Below are positions 1-8,229 of a stretch of 64,000 nucleotides of DNA, piece by piece. The stretch is from CAVQCX01 sp963711095 (GTDB taxonomy: Bacteria; Pseudomonadota; Gammaproteobacteria; Chromatiales; Chromatiaceae). The notes beneath the pieces were generated by a model. It had not been told where the DNA came from. It worked only from the letters and a program-made list of their open reading frames with translations, and did not search any database. Position 1 is the stretch's first letter; each line of letters opens with the position of its first letter. The position numbers and the translations under genes were made by a program. The stretch covers positions 232,726 to 296,725 of the forward strand of contig CAVQCX010000024.1 of assembly GCA_963711095.1 (NCBI GenBank), read 5' to 3'.

Positions 1-1
1 C

Positions 2-736
2 GTCCTGCCTAAGGATCTGTATATCCCGCCGGACGCGCTCGAGGTCTTTCTGGATGCCTTCGAAGGGCCTCTGGACCTGCTGCTGTACCTGATCAAGCGC
101 CAGAACCTGGATATCCTGGACATCCCGATCGCGGAGATCACCGCCCAGTACATGCAGTACATCGAGCTGATGAAGGAGCTTCGCCTGGAGCTCGCGGCGG
201 AGTATCTGGTCATGGCCGCGATGCTGGCGGAGATCAAATCGCGGATGCTGCTGCCCCGGCCCGAGAGTGTCGATGATGACGAGGCCGATCCGCGCTCGGA
301 GCTGATCCGCAGGCTCCAGGAGTACGAGCGCTACAAACAGGCGGCCGAGGATCTGGATGCGTTGCCTCAGCTCGGACGCGACGTCCACCAGACCCTGGTG
401 GAGCTGCCCGACCGCATCGTGCGCCGGCGCGAGCCGGACCTGGACCTGCGCGAGCTGCTGCTCGCCTTGCGCGAGGTGCTGCAGCGCGCGGACATGTTCA
501 GCAGCCATCGCGTCCAGCGCGAGCCCCTGTCGGTGCGCGAGCGGATGTCGCGCATCCTGGAAACCATCCGCGGCGGCGGCTTCGTGGAGTTCACCCGGCT
601 GTTCAACCTCGAAGAGGGCCGGCTCGGGGTGGTGGTCAGCTTTCTCGCTGTGCTGGAGCTGATCAAGGGGGCCCTGATCGAGCTGGTGCAGGCAGAGCCC
701 TTTGGTCCCATCCATGTCAAAGGCACGGGTGCCTGA
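2..736 (+). CDS. scpA: Segregation and condensation protein A, 5' end outside window
   Basis: ScpA is the kleisin that bridges the SMC heads and, with ScpB, forms the bacterial condensin used in chromosome compaction and segregation. The reading frame is open from base 2, so the true start lies upstream; 244 residues are visible, close to full length. The kleisin N-terminal signature FEGPLDLLLYLIKRQ is present, followed by the helical middle part with AEYLVMAAMLAEIKSRMLLP and a C-terminal winged-helix region. The stop is at 734-736. The next gene, scpB, would overlap or abut it, but a 237-bp inverted-repeat element begins a few bases after the stop. Identification is firm from the conserved N-terminus and from scpB as neighbour. 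Confidence 0.93.
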   Translation, partial: VLPKDLYIPPDALEVFLDAFEGPLDLLLYLIKRQNLDILDIPIAEITAQYMQYIELMKELRLELAAEYLVMAAMLAEIKSRMLLPRPESVDDDEADPRSELIRRLQEYERYKQAAEDLDALPQLGRDVHQTLVELPDRIVRRREPDLDLRELLLALREVLQRADMFSSHRVQREPLSVRERMSRILETIRGGGFVEFTRLFNLEEGRLGVVVSFLAVLELIKGALIELVQAEPFGPIHVKGTGA

Positions 737-742
737 GATGAT

Positions 743-979
743 CCTAGAAGCGGCAGTTGAATGGCCGCCAGGGTGCGTGCCGCGTGCTGTCTGGCAAGGC
801 ATAACGAGGCGGAATAGTAGATCTATGCCAACGAGTTATAACGCAGCCAGGCGCCGCGCGGTGCGTGCCCTGGTGGTCGTAGCGGCCATCACCCAATGGG
901 TGAGTATCGAGTTTGTCCATAACCTTGGCCCAACCCATCACTTGATTGCTACTCGGAGCGGTCAACTGCCGTTTCTAGG
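743..979. mobile_element. MITE-like element between scpA and scpB, 237 bp
   Basis: The ends are an 18-bp inverted repeat with one mismatch: CCTAGAAGCGGCAGTTGA at 743-760 and TCAACTGCCGTTTCTAGG at 962-979. Immediate flanks on both sides are ATGAT (738-742 and 980-984), as expected for a 5-bp target duplication. Nothing inside looks like a transposase, so this is a non-autonomous element. The CCTAGA ends and 4-5 bp duplication resemble the IS1380 family, but that family assignment is a guess. Excising one duplication copy plus the element joins the scpA stop directly to the scpB start in an overlapping arrangement. Confidence 0.85.
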
Positions 980-1795
980 ATGATGGGGCGTCCCGATCTG
1001 AAGCAGATCCTGGAGGCGGCACTGTTGGCGGCGGGTCGCCCGCTGTCCCTCGAGCAGCTCGCGGCCCTGTTCGAGGAAGACGAGCCGCACCAGCCGGCCG
1101 AGCTGCTCGCGAGCCTCGCCGCGCTGCAGACGGACTACGCGGAACGGGGCATAGAGCTCACCGAGGTGAGCAGCGGCTTTCGCATCCAGGTGCGTGCCGA
1201 GTGCGCCCCCTGGGTGTCGCGGCTGTGGGAAGAGAAGCCCGGGCGCTACTCCCGGGCGCTCATGGAGACCCTGGCGCTGATCGCCTACCGCCAGCCGATT
1301 ACGCGCGGTGAGATCGAAGACATTCGCGGTGTCAGCGTCAGCTCCAACATCGTCAAGACACTGCAGGACCGCGACTGGATCCGGGTCGTCGGCCACCGTG
1401 ACGTGCCGGGCCGTCCCGCACTCTACGCAACCACGCGGACCTTCCTCGATTATTTCGGTCTGAGGTCCCTGGATGAGCTGCCGACGCTGGCGGAGCTGCG
1501 GGACCTCGACTCGATCAACCAGGAGCTGGAGCTTGCCGAGCCGCCGGTTGTCGCGGGATTGGCGCTGTCGCTGCCTGTGGATGAGCGCGAGGTCGAGGAC
1601 GGGCAGGACCTCTCAAGGGACGACGACCCGTCCGCCGCCGGGCGCGGGACTGAGCCTGAGGCGGAGTCCTTGTCCGTCGTCCCAGAGCTGGAGCGGGTGC
1701 CGGATTCGGACGCCGCGGCCTGGCTTGGGGACGTCGAAGAGGGGCCGTCGGGGGAGAGTCCGGAGCGGCTCGATCGCGTGTCTTTCGATGAGTGA
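980..1795 (+). CDS. scpB: Segregation and condensation protein B
   Basis: ScpB is a winged-helix protein that dimerises and binds ScpA to regulate the SMC condensin. The 271-residue product starts LKQILEAALLAAGRPLSLEQL, typical of the first winged helix, and has the conserved second-domain segment ETLALIAYRQPITRGEIEDIRGV. From about residue 185 on, the protein is a low-complexity acidic tail, common in proteobacterial ScpB. The ATG at 980 lies in the right-hand target duplication of the inserted element (a second ATG follows at 983). No good Shine-Dalgarno is left upstream, because the terminal repeat replaced scpA sequence there. The stop (1793-1795) overlaps the rluB start region. Confidence 0.92.
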   Translation: MMGRPDLKQILEAALLAAGRPLSLEQLAALFEEDEPHQPAELLASLAALQTDYAERGIELTEVSSGFRIQVRAECAPWVSRLWEEKPGRYSRALMETLALIAYRQPITRGEIEDIRGVSVSSNIVKTLQDRDWIRVVGHRDVPGRPALYATTRTFLDYFGLRSLDELPTLAELRDLDSINQELELAEPPVVAGLALSLPVDEREVEDGQDLSRDDDPSAAGRGTEPEAESLSVVPELERVPDSDAAAWLGDVEEGPSGESPERLDRVSFDE

Positions 1796-2616
1796 GAGCC
1801 CCAGGCTCCCGGGCGAGCGACTGCAGAAATACCTGGCGGCCCGAGGCTGGGGCTCGCGCAGGGGAGCTCGAGCAGTGGATCGCTGCCGGACAGATCCGCG
1901 TCAACGGCCGCGCGGCCTCCCTGGGTGACCGGGTGGTGCCCGGGGACCGTATCACCATGGACAGGCGCATCCTGCGCGTACAGGCCGACTCCGAGCCGCC
2001 GCGGCGGGTCATCGCTTACAACAAGCCCGACGGTGAGCTGGTGTCGCGCTTCGATCCGGAAGGGCGCCCGACGGTGTTCAACCAGCTGCCGACGCTGAAG
2101 AAAGGACGCTGGGTGGCGGTCGGCCGACTCGACCTTAACACCTCAGGCTTGCTGCTGCTGACCACCGACGGGGAGCTTGCCAACCGGCTGATGCATCCAA
2201 CGGCGGCGGTCGAGCGCGAATATGCCGTGCGGGTCCTGGGCGACGTTGACCCCAGCGTGATCCAGCGTCTGCAGGCCGGTGTCGAGCTCGAGGATGGCCC
2301 GGGCCGCTTTGAGCGGGTCCAGGAGGCCGGCGGTCAGGGGGCCAACCGCTGGTTCCATGTGGTCATCACCGAGGGTCGCAACCGCGAGGTGCGCAGGCTC
2401 TGGGAAGCGGTAGGGGTGCGCGTCAGCCGCTTGATCCGGCTGCGTTACGGCCCCGTGAGTCTGTCGCGCCGGCTCGCGCGCGGGCGTTGGCGCGAGCTCG
2501 ACGCCGGCGAGCGAATGGCTCTGCTGGTGATGGCCGGACTCCCGGCGGAGGCACCCGCGGCCGAGTCGGCGAAGCGCACACGCCGACCCTACGGGACCAG
2601 GGCCCGACGGCGGTGA
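1788..2616 (+). CDS. rluB: 23S rRNA pseudouridine synthase RluB, single-base frameshift near 1861
   Basis: RluB-type enzymes isomerise a uridine in helix 80 of 23S rRNA. The natural start is the ATG at 1788, which overlaps the scpB stop and reads MSESPRLPGERLQKYLAARG into the S4 RNA-binding domain. The S4 motif GSRR-ELEQWIAAG is only continuous if one G is removed from the four-G run at 1861-1864; afterwards the frame is open to 2616. The catalytic segment VGRLDLNTSGLLLLTTDG (active-site Asp) and the NREVRRLWEAVG motif are intact. The uninterrupted downstream frame alone could start at GTG 1792, but would give a nonsense S4 N-terminus. The extra G is probably a homopolymer sequencing error; a real null allele is possible. 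Confidence 0.85.
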
Positions 2617-3008
2617 GCTTCGAGCCGGCCGGACAGGCCCTGCGGGCCGTTTTCGAGCGCATGCACCGGGCCTATGGCCCCCAGCATTGGTGGCCCGGCG
2701 GCGGCGCGTTCGAGATTACGGTCGGTGCCGTGCTCACCCAGAACACCGCCTGGCTGAACGTGGAGCGGGCTATCGGACGTCTCAAGGCGGCCGGGCTGAT
2801 GGCAGCCGCGGCCATGGTGGAGGCCCCACAGGCGATGCTCGCCGAGCGCATCCGCCCGGCGGGCTATTTCAATGTCAAGGCGCAACGGTTGCAGGCCTTC
2901 TGCCGCTTCTGGCTGGCGGAGGGGGCCGAGCGGGGGCTCGCGGCCCGCGACAGCGTCGAGCTGCGGCAGGCGGGTCGGGCGCGTTTGGATGGGGGGACTG
3001 GGGAGTAG
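2613..3008 (+). pseudogene. C-terminally truncated endonuclease III-like (HhH-GPD) protein
   Basis: The GTG at 2613 overlaps the rluB stop and opens a 131-residue frame. It matches the N-terminal half of the endonuclease III-related family: FEITVGAVLTQNTAWLNVERAI is the characteristic helix containing the TQNTAW motif, followed by the helix ending RPAGYFNVKAQRLQAF. Family members run to about 215-230 residues with a helix-hairpin-helix, a catalytic aspartate and often a Cys-rich cluster. Here the frame ends at 3008 with a random-looking tail. I find no continuation of the missing half in any forward frame before the next gene. It is therefore probably a deletion remnant without glycosylase activity; a short folded remnant cannot be excluded. 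Confidence 0.7.
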
Positions 3009-3032
3009 GGCGCTCGGCTGAGCCGTGCCTCG

Positions 3033-3467
3033 TCAGCCGACACGGCGCATGCCATGGCGCAGCTGCAGGGTCATGGCACGCAGCTCCGGTACCTCCGGAA
3101 TCTCGCTGTCCACAAACACCAGTAGGCGGCGCACGCGCAGCTGGGACCGCGAGAAATGACGCAGCCGCGCCACGATCCTGTTATTGAGCATTCCCTCGCC
3201 GGCACCGAGGATGAGGTAGATCCCGTAATGGATGCTGCTGGCGACGAAGTCGAGGGTGTCCGACAGTGTCTGTGTCCTCGGAATCCTGATGTTCTCCATG
3301 CCGACACGGCAGAGCCCCGTGCCCTGGCGCCAGACATAGAGCGCTTCGCCGGTGGCCAGCTCGTGGCGCTTGAACATCCCCACCACGCGCTCCGCCGACG
3401 GCGTCTCGATGGTGCCCAGCGCAAAGCCGGATTCGATGAGGTCTGTGACTGCCTGATTATGGGTCAT
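3033..3467 (-). CDS. Orphan small protein resembling the N-domain of Ycf46-like AAA ATPases
   Basis: This is a 144-residue protein with no signal peptide or membrane segment. The pattern of an N-terminal DLIESGFALGTIETPSAERV, a middle GEALYVWRQGTGLCRV, then SSIHYGIYLILGAGEGMLNN and RRLLVFVDSEIPEVPELRAMT resembles the N-terminal domain that precedes the AAA module in Ycf46/SpoVK-like proteins. In that domain the beta-strands read as bad-news loops of an inactive RecA-like fold. No Walker motifs are present and the gene stops before any ATPase domain. The family resemblance is my inference from memory of sequence style and is moderate at best. It is convergent with the truncated endonuclease gene and stands alone, so function is unknown. 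Confidence 0.6.
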   Translation of the reverse strand: MTHNQAVTDLIESGFALGTIETPSAERVVGMFKRHELATGEALYVWRQGTGLCRVGMENIRIPRTQTLSDTLDFVASSIHYGIYLILGAGEGMLNNRIVARLRHFSRSQLRVRRLLVFVDSEIPEVPELRAMTLQLRHGMRRVG

Positions 3468-3843
3468 GGGGTCTCTCGGAAAATCGTCTTGCCTGGAGAG
3501 AAATTAAAGTCCGGCGGGAGCGCTGCCGGTGTGATGCCCGTCAATATTCATGCCCGTGGCATTTTGAAGGCCATTCCAAAACCGGCCGGGCCCGACAGAG
3601 CGCTGCGCCGGGGTGCAGACGGCCGGTGACTGGCTGAGATGGCTCGAAAGGCTCGGGATTTGTGGGCAAGCCAACCCCCGGATCATCCATCCCGGGGCCG
3701 CAAGTCCCGGCTCGCCTTCGGTGGCGCGCCCGTTCCGCTGCACCCCGCGCACCAGCCGATCCGGGAACGCCCCGCTCCAGCGCGGCTCCTGGACAGGGCA
3801 TGGACATCCGGTGATGTTGCCGCGAACGGTTCTGGCCGGCCGG
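3468..3843. other. Intergenic region, no gene recognised
   Basis: This 376-bp gap lies between the 5' end of the orphan small gene and the 3' end of the secreted protease gene, both on the minus strand. Short open frames exist on both strands, but their translations are Arg/Pro/Gly-rich and look like non-coding GC-rich sequence. It should contain the promoter of the orphan gene; no convincing -35/-10 pair was seen. Confidence 0.5.
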
Positions 3844-5361
3844 CTAGGGGCAGGTGACCGCCACGCCGGCCTTGCCGTCGGTGGAGGAAACCGCCAGCCA
3901 GTCAGTGGCCTTGGCCTGGACGAATACGCACTCGGCCGAGCTACCGGACAGCTTGGTTCCCGCCATCCCCGGCGAGTTGGTATACCCCCAGGAGTTGATC
4001 GCGATCACCGGGCCGCTGCCGCTGGAGGTATCCATCGGCTGGATCCAGGGTCCGCCGGAGGACCCGCCGCTGAGGCCGCAACTGGGCAGCCACCAGTCCC
4101 AGGCGCCGTTCGTGGTCATGTCTTCGGCGCAGTATATGAGGTTCGGATCCTCGCTGTACGAGTAGCCGAGCGAGTAAGTGAAATCGACGCTGTCCTTTCC
4201 GGGAGCGCCGTCATCGTGATAGGGCGGGGTGAAGCTGAGCGGCAGGGAGCCGGCCGTCGTATCGAGCACGTCGGACGACACGCCCGTTCCCAGGTGCGCG
4301 CCGCTGTCCTGCACCACGTAATAGCCGTAGTCCCAGGGGATGTTGTTGGGGAAAGTGGTAGCCGTCCACCGGGTGTCAACTGCGCCGAACGAGGGCGTCC
4401 AGCAGCCCAGGGGATCGTTGCCGCAGTTCAGGTCGGTGCCGGTCCCCGTGGTGTCATTCTGGTCCGGAATGAACAGGACATTGCGCGCGAACGCTTTGTG
4501 GGCGTCGTCATAGACGCAGTGGGCGGCCGTCAGGATCACCGAGCGGCCCGAGACGCCGTCGCTCACCACGCTGCCGGAGCAGACATAGCCGATCCATGAT
4601 CTGCGCCAACGAGAGCTGGAGGGCATCTCGAAATAGAGGCGTCCGGATGCAGTCTGCACGGCGCCGCCGGATGCCCAGTGCGCATCGGTCACCGTGTCGC
4701 CGCCCGTGCTGGCGCTGCCGCCTGTGTCGACGCTGAAGTGCACGGTAGCGGATGTGGCGGTGTTGCCGGTCAGGCTCGCTGCATCCTTCGCCACCACCCA
4801 CCAGGCCCAGCTGCCGTTGGTGAACCCCTGCAGGGTCAGGCTCCAGCTGTCGCCCGATGAGGCCTTGCTGGCGCTGAAGCTCTGGGTCTGGGTGCTGTTC
4901 GGGTATTGAATGACGAAGGTGACGGATCTGACGCCGCTGGCGTCGGTAACTGTGGCGGAGAAGGCGCGCGATGCCCCAATGACCTCACCAGCAGTCGGGG
5001 CCATGTTGGAGATCGAGGGGGGTGTGCTGTCCCCGCCGCTTCCGCGCCGCGAGCGCAGCGCCGCAATGCGCAAGGGGATGAGCGACACCGCATTCGCCAA
5101 GGGCCCGACCCGATCTCCATAAGCCTTGAGGGTGCCGTCGGGCTGTCTCAGGTAGCCGAAGCCCTGCGTATCGACCACCAGGTCTCTGGGGATCGCCTGG
5201 GCCCGTCGCTGGGCAGTCCAATACTGAATGATGCGGGCGACGTCGGGGTGGGTGAACAGGCCGTTCGCCGCCTGCACCGGCTGCGGTGTCGCTGTTGCCA
5301 GCAGCACCGCGGGGAGCAGGGCGTAGAACGAGACCAATAGGCGAGATCGATGGACGCGCAT
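3844..5361 (-). CDS. Secreted trypsin-like (S1 family) serine protease with Ig-like domain
   Basis: The product has 505 residues. The ATG at 5359-5361 was chosen because it is preceded by GGGGGGGTCAAGAA and opens a classical signal peptide (RSRLLVSFYALLPAVLLATA, then QPVQA/A around residue 31). Residues 30-105 form a small N-terminal region. Residues about 112-212 (DSTPPSISNMAPTAGEV onward) look like a beta-sandwich Ig-like domain. The protease domain has His281 in ILTAAHC, Asp344 in WDYGYYVV and Ser435 in GGSSGGPW, the complete S1 triad, with several Cys pairs. Export to the periplasm or medium is expected. There are no operon partners. Substrate unknown; a role in extracellular protein degradation is inference. 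Confidence 0.85.
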   Translation of the reverse strand: MRVHRSRLLVSFYALLPAVLLATATPQPVQAANGLFTHPDVARIIQYWTAQRRAQAIPRDLVVDTQGFGYLRQPDGTLKAYGDRVGPLANAVSLIPLRIAALRSRRGSGGDSTPPSISNMAPTAGEVIGASRAFSATVTDASGVRSVTFVIQYPNSTQTQSFSASKASSGDSWSLTLQGFTNGSWAWWVVAKDAASLTGNTATSATVHFSVDTGGSASTGGDTVTDAHWASGGAVQTASGRLYFEMPSSSRWRRSWIGYVCSGSVVSDGVSGRSVILTAAHCVYDDAHKAFARNVLFIPDQNDTTGTGTDLNCGNDPLGCWTPSFGAVDTRWTATTFPNNIPWDYGYYVVQDSGAHLGTGVSSDVLDTTAGSLPLSFTPPYHDDGAPGKDSVDFTYSLGYSYSEDPNLIYCAEDMTTNGAWDWWLPSCGLSGGSSGGPWIQPMDTSSGSGPVIAINSWGYTNSPGMAGTKLSGSSAECVFVQAKATDWLAVSSTDGKAGVAVTCP

Positions 5362-6045
5362 TTCTTGACCCCCCCGCTTATCGACAACCTCGCCCGAGGC
5401 CCGGCGGGCCGCGCAACGATTGGTGCCCCTTAGCAGCGGCAGCGACCGCTCATTCGACACTGTTTGCCAGGCCAAAGTTCGTGGTTGTGTGTCCCGGCGC
5501 GAGCGACTCGAATCCATGACGCGGAGCAATACTAACAGCTTAGGCCGCTAGCGCGTCGGGTCAAGGCAGTCGGTCGATCCGCACGCCGTGGCTGCCTCGC
5601 GACACCCCGGTGCGGCCCAGCTGCGCGGGGTCGGTGTCAGCGCTCCACAGTCAGCGCCCGGCCATGGGTGCCGGCACTGTCCGGGCCCAGGAGCCAGAGA
5701 AGGAGGTTGTATGTCCGGGCGAGGGGCCGGAGCGATGCAGGACAGGTCGTCGCTGGGCGAGCAGGGGGGAGCGGCGCTTGGTCATCGAGCCAGCGTCGTC
5801 GTCGATCAGCGTGCCGCTGCGACGGCAGCGGCTGCCCGGGCGGCCTCAAGGACCGGGAATACTGCCGGAGGCGCGCAGCCTCGCCATTGCTTGGCGGATG
5901 TCCTCGCGTCGCCCTTGACCAACCGCAACTGACTTGGAAAACGCGCCCAACGAGTAGTTTGGCAGCGGCAGCGGCTGACCTTATGATGCGGAGGTCACGC
6001 GGGCCTGCGTCAGGGTAGTCCGCGGAATGGCAAGGGCTTGATGGC
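5362..6045. other. Non-coding junction region carrying a yciK 3' fragment
   Basis: This 684-bp gap separates the protease 5' end from the cheR gene. It includes the presumed protease promoter area near 5362-5530, where I recognise no clear boxes. At 5637-5735 it holds a fragment that reads on the minus strand as the last part of a YciK-type dehydrogenase. The remainder (5740-6030) shows no credible gene. In frame with cheR the sequence is open from about 6019 (stop TAG at 6016-6018), and the added residues resemble missing CheR sequence. Confidence 0.6.
5637..5735 (-). pseudogene. Orphan copy of the yciK 3' end (direct repeat with 17599-17700)
   Basis: Read on the minus strand this fragment ends LLLWLLGPDSAGTHGRALTV-ER-stop, nearly identical to the C-terminus of the yciK gene at 17599 (LLWLLGPDSAGTHGKALTV-AR-stop). 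At DNA level, 5650-5699 and 17612-17661 agree at 48 of 50 positions, in the same orientation. Similarity fades upstream with a small length difference. There is no sign of the rest of the gene here. It looks like a displaced 3' end, as left when DNA inserts at the end of a coding gene. Confidence 0.8.
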
Positions 6046-7161
6046 ATGAGCAATGACAGCGCGCCGCGCGTCAGCGGCGAAACCTATTTCTTCCGCGACC
6101 ACGGCCAGTTCGACCTGCTGCGCCTGCGCCTGCTGCCGGAGCTGATCGAGCGCCGGCGTGCCACCAGAGCCCTGCGCCTGTGGAGCGCCGGCTGCTCCAG
6201 CGGCGAGGAAGCCTATTCCCTCGCCATCCTGGTCGATATGCTGTTGCCCGAGCGCGGGGGCTGGGACATCGTCATCCTCGGCAGCGACAGCGACCAGGCC
6301 GCGCTGACCAAGGCGCGGCGCGGACACTATGGGCAATGGTCCTTCCGCATGGTGCCGCACGCACTGCGACAACGCTATTTCCGGCGCAAGGACGACACAT
6401 GGGCTCTGGACGAGCGCATCTGTCGCATGGTGAGCTTCCGTGCCGGCGACCTGATCGGCGAGTCATTCTCCGACGCCGGATTGCGGGACATGGACCTGAT
6501 CCTGTGCCGCAACGTGCTGATCTACTTGGCTGCGAGCGCCGTGGCGCTGGTCGCGGACAAGCTGGCTGCCGCCCTGAGCGAAGGTGGCTACCTCTTGACC
6601 GGCCACACCGAGCTCATCGGCCACCGCGTGCGTCATCTGCGCAGCCGACTGTTCGCCGAAGGTGTGGTGTACCAGCGGGCGGCCCCGGTACCTGCTGAAA
6701 TTCCCAGGGTGACCCGCATCGCGTGGTCCCCAGCCGTGGCGGCACGCGCGCCTGCGGCGCCGCCACCGGCCGCCCCGGCCGCCCCGGCCGAGGAAGACCT
6801 GCTGGCGCTGGCACGGCAATTCGCCGACCGGGGCGAGTACGCGCACGCCGAGCAGGCCTGCCGACAGGCCCTCGCCGTCGCCCCGTTGGCGGCCGGGCCT
6901 TATTTCCTGCTGGCGCAGTTGGCCCAGCTCAGGGGGGATTTCAACGAGGCCGGGGAATTGCTCGACAAGACCCTCTACCTCGATCCCGGCAGCGTGGCCG
7001 CCTGTCTGGAGCAGGCGGCACTTTGCGAGCGTGCCGATAACCTGGCGCGGGCGCAGGCTCTGCGACGTGCCGCCCTGGAGATCGTCCGCGCCCTGCCCGG
7101 CGACGCGGTGGTCGAGCCGTATGAAACGAGTGCGGCGGAGATGGCACAATGGCTGACCTGA
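6046..7161 (+). CDS. cheR: CheR-type chemoreceptor methyltransferase with TPR tail, N-terminus short
   Basis: CheR methylates receptor glutamates using S-adenosylmethionine. The 371-residue product begins almost directly at the catalytic-domain motif SGETYFFRDHGQFDLL. The SAM-binding segment LWSAGCSSGEEAYSLA is at residues 45-60 and the LILCRNVLIYL motif is near 151-161. An Ala/Pro linker follows, then TPR-like helices (about 240-345: LARQFADRGEYAHAEQACRQ). This CheR-TPR layout is that of WspC. The all-helical N-terminal domain of about 80 residues is missing: the frame is closed by TAG at 6016-6018. Either the gene was truncated at the island boundary or the upstream part is frameshifted beyond recognition. 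It is the first gene of the chemosensory operon. Confidence 0.85.
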   Translation: MSNDSAPRVSGETYFFRDHGQFDLLRLRLLPELIERRRATRALRLWSAGCSSGEEAYSLAILVDMLLPERGGWDIVILGSDSDQAALTKARRGHYGQWSFRMVPHALRQRYFRRKDDTWALDERICRMVSFRAGDLIGESFSDAGLRDMDLILCRNVLIYLAASAVALVADKLAAALSEGGYLLTGHTELIGHRVRHLRSRLFAEGVVYQRAAPVPAEIPRVTRIAWSPAVAARAPAAPPPAAPAAPAEEDLLALARQFADRGEYAHAEQACRQALAVAPLAAGPYFLLAQLAQLRGDFNEAGELLDKTLYLDPGSVAACLEQAALCERADNLARAQALRRAALEIVRALPGDAVVEPYETSAAEMAQWLT

Positions 7162-7203
7162 CGCCGCGCCTATACCGGCAACCTCGGCTGCGAGGATGAA
7201 GAC

Positions 7204-8214
7204 ATGGATTCCCGGGCCCTGCTGATTTTCGACCTCGATGGCGCGCGTTTTGCTGTGGACGCGACGCGGGTGCTCGAATCCGTCTGGCTGCCCGAGCTGA
7301 CGCCGGTCGAGGAAGCGCCGCCCTGGGTCGTTGGCCTGTTCAGCCTGCGCGGCCGGATCGTTCCGGTCGCCGATCTTCATCTGCGTTTCCACCATCCCGC
7401 GCGGCGCTACTGCCCCAGCGATCAGGTCGTGCTGCTGGAAAACGAGCATCAGGCGATGGGCTTGATTGTCAGCGAAGTCATCGAAGTGATCGAACTGCCC
7501 CGCGAAGCCGTCCAGTCGCCGCCCCAGTTCGATGCCTCGGAGCCCGCCCCTGCTCACCTGGTAGCGGGCGAGGCCCGCGTCGGCGATGACCTCGTGACGC
7601 TGCTCGATGTTTCCCGGTTGACCCGGCTGCTGCCTGAAGGGCCGGCGCTTGCCGAATGGGCGGAGCAGCCGGCTCCCGCCGCCTATTTCTGCCCGGATGC
7701 CACACCCGACATGCGCGCGCTGTTCCGCGCCCGGGCCCTGGCACTGCGGCAAGCCACTCTCGAGGACACGGGTGCGCTGTTGGGGCTGGCGGTGGTGGGG
7801 CTGGACGACCAGTTCTTCGGCGTCGAGCTTGCAGCGGTGCAGGAATTTTGCGACATCGTTCAACTCAGCCCGATTCCCTGCTGCCCGCCGCACATCCTGG
7901 GCGCCATGAGCTTGCGCGGCAACCTTCTTACTCTGATAGATCCTCGCACTGCGCTGAACCTGCCGCCCGCCGCCAGGGGCGGCAAGGCGGTGGTAAGCCG
8001 ACTCGGAGAGCAGGCGGCTGGGATCGCGGTCGATGAAGTGCACGGCGTCGTGTACCTGCGCGAGAAGGAATTGCAGCTACCGCCCCCGGCGCTCCGCGAA
8101 CGGTGCGGGACTGGAATCATCGGCACCGCGCCCTATGCGGGTAGCACGATGACCGTACTGGACCTCTCGGTATTGCTGACGCGGGAGGAGTGGATCGTCA
8201 ATGAAAACGTATGA
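7204..8214 (+). CDS. Tandem CheW-domain coupling protein
   Basis: This 336-residue cytoplasmic protein is built of two CheW-like domains, about residues 5-150 and 190-330. Each shows the CheW pattern: FDLDGARFAVDATRVLESV with GLFSLRGRIVPVADL in the first, and VGLDDQFFGVELAAVQEFCD with GAMSLRGNLLTLIDPRTAL in the second. CheW proteins link receptors to CheA. A fused pair may replace the two separate coupling proteins of Wsp-type clusters (WspB and WspD). It lies 42 bp after cheR and 15 bp before the receptor gene, so it is part of the same operon. Confidence 0.88.
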   Translation: MDSRALLIFDLDGARFAVDATRVLESVWLPELTPVEEAPPWVVGLFSLRGRIVPVADLHLRFHHPARRYCPSDQVVLLENEHQAMGLIVSEVIEVIELPREAVQSPPQFDASEPAPAHLVAGEARVGDDLVTLLDVSRLTRLLPEGPALAEWAEQPAPAAYFCPDATPDMRALFRARALALRQATLEDTGALLGLAVVGLDDQFFGVELAAVQEFCDIVQLSPIPCCPPHILGAMSLRGNLLTLIDPRTALNLPPAARGGKAVVSRLGEQAAGIAVDEVHGVVYLREKELQLPPPALRERCGTGIIGTAPYAGSTMTVLDLSVLLTREEWIVNENV

Positions 8215-8229
8215 CGGAAGGGAAATGCC

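Noticed and set aside
744..965. Small minus-strand frame inside the scpA/scpB element as a transposase remnant
   Set aside because: It spans the element but has no DDE-like or other recognisable motif; treated as non-coding.
3613..4599. 328-codon plus-strand frame over the protease 3' end
   Set aside because: Antisense to the S1 protease domain with its complete triad; no independent support.
5740..6030. Missing N-terminal domain of CheR upstream of 6046
   Set aside because: Only about nine in-frame codons before a stop look CheR-like; none of the three forward frames gives the all-helical N-domain.
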